Notes under the pieces: model-generated
Told to the model about the DNA's origin: nothing
Seen by the model: only the letters and a program-made list of their open reading frames with translations
Database searches by the model: none
Part shown: one piece after another, positions 60,545 to 64,000 of the stretch
Layout: each line of letters starts with the position of its first letter
Numbering within the stretch: the stretch's first letter is position 1
DNA from: CAIKZZ01 sp035524495
GTDB lineage: Bacteria; Pseudomonadota; Gammaproteobacteria; Steroidobacterales; Steroidobacteraceae
Direction: 5' to 3'
NCBI GenBank assembly: GCA_035524495.1
Contig: DATKOR010000078.1
Span: 1 to 64,000 of the forward strand
DNA length: 64,000 nucleotides
Made by a program: the position numbers and the translations under genes

Positions 60545-60554
60545 AATCCGCGCC
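60541..60554 (+). promoter_or_regulatory. putative -10 region before the PLP decarboxylase gene
   Basis: CTAGAATCCGCGCC matches the folD upstream string CTAGAATGCGCGCC at 13 of 14 positions. TAGAAT (60542-60547) is the -10 candidate and overlaps the tsaC stop codon. No good -35 is visible. Confidence 0.35.
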
Positions 60555-60575
60555 TCCTCTTCCGGGAGTCTCAGC

Positions 60576-61790
60576 GTGCCGAAGCTCGCCACGTCCGTCC
60601 GCCATCGCGATCCGTCACCGGCGACGCGACTGGCCGCGCCCTACACGCGAGCCGATCTCGAGGCGCTGGTCGCGCGCTACGGATCGCCGCTGATGCTGAT
60701 CGACTGCGACGTGATCCGCGCCCAGTACCGGCGCCTGCAGGCCGCGCTGCCGGGCGTCGACATCCACTACGCCCTGAAGCCGCTGCCGGACGCCGCGGTC
60801 GTCACGGCACTGAAGGGCATCGGCGGCTGCTTCGATCTTGCGAGTAGCGGCGAGGTCGAGCTCGTGCGCGCCGCCGGCGTCGCGCCGGAGCGCTGCATCC
60901 ACACGCACCCGAACAAGCGCGACACCGACATCCGCGACGCGCTGCGGTTCGGCATCCGGACCTTCGTCGCCGACAACGTCGACGAGCTCGGCAAGTTCGT
61001 CCGCCACCGGCGCCGGGTCGGCGTGCTGCTCAGGGTCGCCTTCAGCGCCGAGGACGCCCTCGTCGACCTGTCGCGCAAGTTCGGCTGCGACATCGGCGCC
61101 GTGCCGCAGCTGCTCGCCGTCGCACGTCGGCTCGGCGTGCCGATCGCCGGCTTCTCGTTCCACGTCGGCTCGCAGACGCCGACCCCCGCGATGCACGTCC
61201 AGGCCATCGAGGCCTGCGGGCGGCTGATCGAGGCGGCCCGCGCCGCCGGCCACGAGCACGTGACGACGCTCGACATCGGGGGCGGCTTCCCCATTGACTA
61301 CCGCGAGCGCGTGATGCCGATCGAGGAGTTCTGCGCGCCGATCCGCGCGGCGCTCGAGAAGCTTCCGCCGCGGCTGCGCATCCTCGCCGAGCCCGGCCGC
61401 TTCATCGCGGGGCCCGCGGGCACCTGCGTCGCCACCGTGGTCGGCCGGGCCGAGCGCGACGGCCGCTGGTGGTACTACCTCGACGACGGCCTGTACGGGT
61501 CCTTCAGCGGGCAGCTGTTCGACCACGCGCGCTACCCGGTCGCGGCGCTGCGCGAGGACGGGCCGCGGCTGCCGGCGGTGCTCGCCGGACCGACCTGCGA
61601 CAGCATCGACGTCATCGACGATCACCTCGCGCTGCCGCTGCTCGAGGCCGGCGACCTGATCGTCGGCCGCCAGATGGGCGCGTACACGAGCGCCTGCGCC
61701 ACGGACTTCAACTTCATCAAGCGCGCGCGGATCGTCGCGCTCAACCTCGACCCGCTGGACGCGACCGGCGTCACAATCGCGGCATCCTAG
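60576..61790 (+). CDS. PLP-dependent ornithine/diaminopimelate-type decarboxylase (fold type III)
   Basis: 404 residues from the GTG at 60576, with GGGAG seven bases upstream. The alanine-racemase-like barrel carries the PLP lysine in DIHYALKPLPD. It also has FHVGSQTPTP, DIGGGFPIDYRE, AEPGRFIAGP for phosphate binding, and GPTCDSID, with the Cys-Asp pair of the partner active site. The GPTCDSxD form favours ornithine or related basic amino acids over diaminopimelate, though lysine or carboxynorspermidine-type substrates are possible. A polyamine product would fit the PotF-like proteins and ureohydrolase in the window, but this is only suggestive. Confidence 0.88.
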   Translation: MPKLATSVRHRDPSPATRLAAPYTRADLEALVARYGSPLMLIDCDVIRAQYRRLQAALPGVDIHYALKPLPDAAVVTALKGIGGCFDLASSGEVELVRAAGVAPERCIHTHPNKRDTDIRDALRFGIRTFVADNVDELGKFVRHRRRVGVLLRVAFSAEDALVDLSRKFGCDIGAVPQLLAVARRLGVPIAGFSFHVGSQTPTPAMHVQAIEACGRLIEAARAAGHEHVTTLDIGGGFPIDYRERVMPIEEFCAPIRAALEKLPPRLRILAEPGRFIAGPAGTCVATVVGRAERDGRWWYYLDDGLYGSFSGQLFDHARYPVAALREDGPRLPAVLAGPTCDSIDVIDDHLALPLLEAGDLIVGRQMGAYTSACATDFNFIKRARIVALNLDPLDATGVTIAAS

Positions 61791-61838
61791 CCGCGGCGCT
61801 TGCTTGAGTTTCGTGTGCCGCTCAACCACACTCGGCCC

Positions 61839-62408
61839 ATGGTCCGCGATCACCACTCCCGGCTGAACCGGCGCGCGGCGCTCAGGGCGCTCGGCCTCGG
61901 CGGCGCGGGCGCGCTCGCCTGCCTCGCGGCGCCGCGCCGGGCGCGCGCCGATGAGTCCGCGAACCGCCAACTCGTGCTGCACAACACGCACACGCTCGAG
62001 TCGTTGCGCGTCACGTACTGCGCCGGCGGCTGCTATGACGGCAGCGCGCTCGCCGACGTCAACCGGGTGCTGCGCGACCACCGCAACGGCGCCATCCACC
62101 CGATCGACCCCGCGCTGCTCGACGTCCTGCACGGAGTCGCGAGCCGCTGCGGGCGCGACGCGGAGTTCGAGGTGATCTCGGGCTATCGCTCGCCGGAGAG
62201 CAACGCGGCCATGCATGCGCGCTCGAGCGGCGTCGCGGCCCACAGCCTGCACATGGAGGGTCGCGCCATCGACGTGCGGCTCGTAGGCTGCGACCTCGCG
62301 CGGCTGCGCGACGCCGGACTTGAGCTCGCGGCCGGCGGCGTCGGCTACTACCGCGGTCCGCAGTTCGTGCACCTCGACACCGGGCGCGTCCGCACCTGGG
62401 TCGGCTGA
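61839..62408 (+). CDS. Tat-exported M15-like peptidase (DUF882/YcbK family)
   Basis: 189 residues from the ATG at 61839; a TTG at 61800 is also open. The twin-arginine signal is NRRAALRALGLGGAGALACLA. The mature protein has HNTHTLESLRVTYCAGG, the metal-site pattern SGYRSPESNAAMH, then HSLHMEGRAIDV and the closing FVHLDTGRVRTW, with His, Asp and His in the zinc-ligand positions of the M15 family. It probably trims peptidoglycan cross-links in the periplasm, like MepK, to which YcbK is related. Confidence 0.9.
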   Translation: MVRDHHSRLNRRAALRALGLGGAGALACLAAPRRARADESANRQLVLHNTHTLESLRVTYCAGGCYDGSALADVNRVLRDHRNGAIHPIDPALLDVLHGVASRCGRDAEFEVISGYRSPESNAAMHARSSGVAAHSLHMEGRAIDVRLVGCDLARLRDAGLELAAGGVGYYRGPQFVHLDTGRVRTWVG

Positions 62409-62432
62409 GGCGAGCCCGCGCCTTCCGCCGCG

Positions 62433-62840
62433 ATGATCGCGCTGCCCGCCCGCGTGCTGGCGCTCGCCGGCGCAATTGCGCTGGCCGGTTGCGGCGGCGG
62501 TTCGGAGCCACCGAGCCCGGGCGCGCGCCTCTACATCAACAACTGCCTGGCGTGCCATCAACGCGGCGGCGACGGTGTTCCGGGCGTACAGCCGCCGCTG
62601 CACGGGACCCCGGTGCCGGTCGGCGATCCGGGCGAGCTCCTGCGGTGGGTGATGTACGGCGAGCGCCCATCGACGCTGCCGCGCGGGGCCTACAGCGGCG
62701 TGATGCCGCAGTTCGGGTACTTGAGCGACGGCGACCTCGCGACGCTGCTCAGCTACGTGCGTTCGAGCTTCGGCAACACCGCCCCGCCCGTCACGCCGGC
62801 GATGGTCGCCGCGGTGCGCGCCGCGCACCGCGGCGGCTGA
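62433..62840 (+). CDS. lipid-anchored class I cytochrome c
   Basis: 135 residues. The signal peptide ends in the lipobox IALAGC (Cys20), so the mature protein should be tethered to a membrane. A single haem site CLACH (NNCLACHQRGG) and the later Met ligand region (YSGVMPQFGYLSDGDLATLLSYVR) define a small monohaem cytochrome c. It would carry electrons in the periplasm. Its partners are not visible; it lies 24 bp after the peptidase gene. Confidence 0.9.
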   Translation: MIALPARVLALAGAIALAGCGGGSEPPSPGARLYINNCLACHQRGGDGVPGVQPPLHGTPVPVGDPGELLRWVMYGERPSTLPRGAYSGVMPQFGYLSDGDLATLLSYVRSSFGNTAPPVTPAMVAAVRAAHRGG

Positions 62841-62847
62841 GCCTGCC

Positions 62848-63540
62848 GTGCGGGTCGAGTTCCTCGACTTCGTCAGCGGCGCCCGCGCCGCGCGCGGCAG
62901 CGTCGTCGTCATCGACGTGTTCCGCGCGTTCTCGACGGCCTGCTACGCCGCGGCCGGCGGCGCGCGGCTCGTGCCGGTCGCCGACATTGACGTCGCGCGC
63001 GCGCTTGGCGCGCGCCACCCCGACTGGCTGCTCGCCGGCGAGCGCGGCGGCCGCGATCTGCCCGGCTTTCACTTCGGCAACTCGCCGACCCGGATCGCGG
63101 CGGCCGCGCTCGGCGGGCGCACGCTCGTGCACACGACGCACGCCGGCACCCAGGGCCTGACGCAGGCCGAGGCCGCCGACGAGGTGCTGACCGGGAGCCT
63201 GGTCAACGCGGCCGCGATCGTGCGCTACCTCAAGCGCCGGGCGCCGGCCGTCGTCTCGATCGTGCGCATGGGCCACGAGGCGCGCACGCGCTGCGTCGAG
63301 GACGACCTGTGCGCCGAGCTCCTCGGCGCGCGCCTCGCCGGCGAGCGCTACGATACGAGCGGCATTGGCGCGCGGCTGCGCGCCTCGCCCGCGGCCGCCA
63401 AGTTCTTCGACCCCGCCGCCACCTGGGCTCCGGAAGGGGATTTCGCGCTGTGCGCGGCGCTCGACCGGTTCGACTTCGTGCTCAGGCTCGGCACGGCGGA
63501 CCACGAGGGCGTGCGCGCGCTCGAGCGCGTCGAGGTCTGA
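62848..63540 (+). CDS. ComB-like 2-phosphosulfolactate phosphatase family protein
   Basis: 230 residues, GTG start at 62848 seven bases after the cytochrome stop. ComB-type motifs include VVVIDVFRAFSTACYA, GERGG, FHFGNSPTRI and THAGTQGL, followed by VSIVRMGHEARTRCVEDDLCAELL. In methanogens ComB belongs to coenzyme M synthesis; bacterial homologues usually have other or unknown phosphatase roles. No other coenzyme M gene is seen, so the family name should not be read as its function. Confidence 0.85.
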   Translation: MRVEFLDFVSGARAARGSVVVIDVFRAFSTACYAAAGGARLVPVADIDVARALGARHPDWLLAGERGGRDLPGFHFGNSPTRIAAAALGGRTLVHTTHAGTQGLTQAEAADEVLTGSLVNAAAIVRYLKRRAPAVVSIVRMGHEARTRCVEDDLCAELLGARLAGERYDTSGIGARLRASPAAAKFFDPAATWAPEGDFALCAALDRFDFVLRLGTADHEGVRALERVEV

Positions 63541-63563
63541 TCGACTGTCACGGAGGGGATGCG

Positions 63564-63911
63564 ATGCCGGTGCTCGCCCGAACCATCGTGCTCTTGACGC
63601 TGTCGAACGTGTTCATGACGTTCGCCTGGTACGCGCACTTGAAGACCCTCAGAAGTCGCGCGTGGTGGATTGCGGCGCTGGTGTCGTGGGGGATCGCGTT
63701 GTTCGAGTACCTGCTGCAGGTGCCCGCGAACCGCATCGGCTACACGGTGCTGAGCGTGCCGCAGCTCAAGATCCTCCAGGAGGTCATCACGCTCGCGGTG
63801 TTCGTGCCGTTCGTGCTGCTGTACCTGCGCCAGGGGCTCAAGCTCGACTACCTGTGGGCGTCGTTCTGCATGCTGGGTGCCGTCTATTTCATGTTCCGGA
63901 GCCAGGGATGA
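63564..63911 (+). CDS. DUF486 family small membrane protein (DMT-like)
   Basis: 115 residues with four hydrophobic helices (about 5-25, 33-52, 70-90, 95-112). NVFMTFAWYAHLK, WGIALFEYLLQVPANRIG and LKILQEVITLAVF are typical of DUF486 proteins, small relatives of drug/metabolite transporters. The ATG at 63564 follows CGGAGGGG. Transport substrate unknown. Its stop overlaps the next start (ATGA). Confidence 0.9.
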   Translation: MPVLARTIVLLTLSNVFMTFAWYAHLKTLRSRAWWIAALVSWGIALFEYLLQVPANRIGYTVLSVPQLKILQEVITLAVFVPFVLLYLRQGLKLDYLWASFCMLGAVYFMFRSQG

Positions 63912-64000
63912 GCGCCGGGTCGACGGCGATACACCGACGCGTCGCGGCCCTCAGGCGCGGCGCGGAGCCGACGGCGATCGCGCGCCTCGCGAGCGGCTGG
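63908..64000 (+). CDS. partial gene, possible HIT-family protein N-terminus
   Basis: The first 31 codons of a frame cut by the window end. The ATG overlaps the DUF486 stop (ATGA). The peptide (IHRRVAALRRGAEPTAIARL, then ASGW) resembles the start of some bacterial HIT-family proteins, which hydrolyse or transfer nucleotides, but the catalytic HxHxH region lies outside the window. Confidence 0.45.
   Translation, partial: MSAGSTAIHRRVAALRRGAEPTAIARLASGW

Noticed and set aside
62848..63540. Coenzyme M biosynthesis inferred from the ComB-like gene
   Set aside because: No other coenzyme M gene is in view, and bacterial ComB-like proteins are common without that pathway.
1..64000. Mobile elements, CRISPR arrays, prophage genes, tRNA or rRNA genes
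   Set aside because: No transposase, integrase, evenly spaced repeat array or tRNA-like cloverleaf was recognised on either strand. The local duplications (MttB, DMGDH, PotF-like) are diverged paralogues, not recent repeats.

Overview
The window is very GC-rich DNA, densely packed with genes, with many four-base (ATGA, GTGA) or one-base (TGATG) stop/start overlaps. It has no tRNA, rRNA, CRISPR array, insertion sequence or prophage that I can see. A TonB-dependent receptor, DgkA, GlxA/GbdR-type and BetI-type regulators, a Sox operon and lipoproteins point to a Gram-negative proteobacterium, probably a gammaproteobacterium, although the class cannot be fixed by eye.

Most of the first 54 kb concerns methylated amines and one-carbon units. 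From left to right: (a) 162-5770, two MttB-family methyltransferases and a covalent-FAD dimethylglycine/sarcosine dehydrogenase fused to a GcvT domain; (b) 5930-7860, folD convergent with a quinone-reductase-like MDR enzyme; (c) 8030-13649, an XRE-cupin regulator followed by two more FAD-GcvT dehydrogenases; (d) 13678-23487 on the minus strand, a fourth FAD-GcvT dehydrogenase, the four subunits of heterotetrameric sarcosine oxidase (soxBDAG), and two tandem PotF-like binding lipoproteins without a permease; (e) 23676, a divergent GlxA/GbdR-like regulator; (f) 24998-31153, an overlapping operon with a corrinoid protein, a DUF1638 protein, a small 'virulence factor' family protein, MetV-like and MetF-like methylene-THF reductase subunits, a pterin-binding methyltransferase and a RamA-like corrinoid activator; (g) 31172-34294, an alkylglycerol-monooxygenase-like membrane hydroxylase, a phytanoyl-CoA dioxygenase-like enzyme and a ureohydrolase; (h) 34302-38976 on the minus strand, a choline/betaine ABC transporter with a third MttB protein in the same operon; (i) 39190-42962, a BetI repressor fused in frame to betaine aldehyde dehydrogenase (BetB), then choline dehydrogenase (betA).

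After an NCS1 transporter, a TonB-dependent receptor and a DUF885 metallohydrolase comes a glycine-cleavage operon (gcvT-gcvH-gcvPA-gcvPB), preceded by a tandem glycine riboswitch with an intrinsic terminator. The last 10 kb is housekeeping or general: dgkA, a PfkB kinase, an Nma111-like double HtrA protease, a DUF72 protein, tsaC/sua5, a PLP decarboxylase, a Tat-exported M15-like peptidase, a lipoprotein cytochrome c, a ComB-like phosphatase, a DUF486 membrane protein and the start of a possible HIT-family gene.

Read as a pathway, the window could take choline through betaine aldehyde, glycine betaine, dimethylglycine and sarcosine to glycine, and glycine to CO2, NH3 and methylene-THF. The usual glycine-betaine demethylase (Rieske GbcAB or BHMT) is absent here. 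Three MttB proteins and a complete corrinoid/THF methyl-transfer set, with acetogen-style MetV-MetF, could fill that step. This hybrid of corrinoid demethylation with oxidative dimethylglycine/sarcosine breakdown, together with the BetI-BetB fusion, is the most interesting content.
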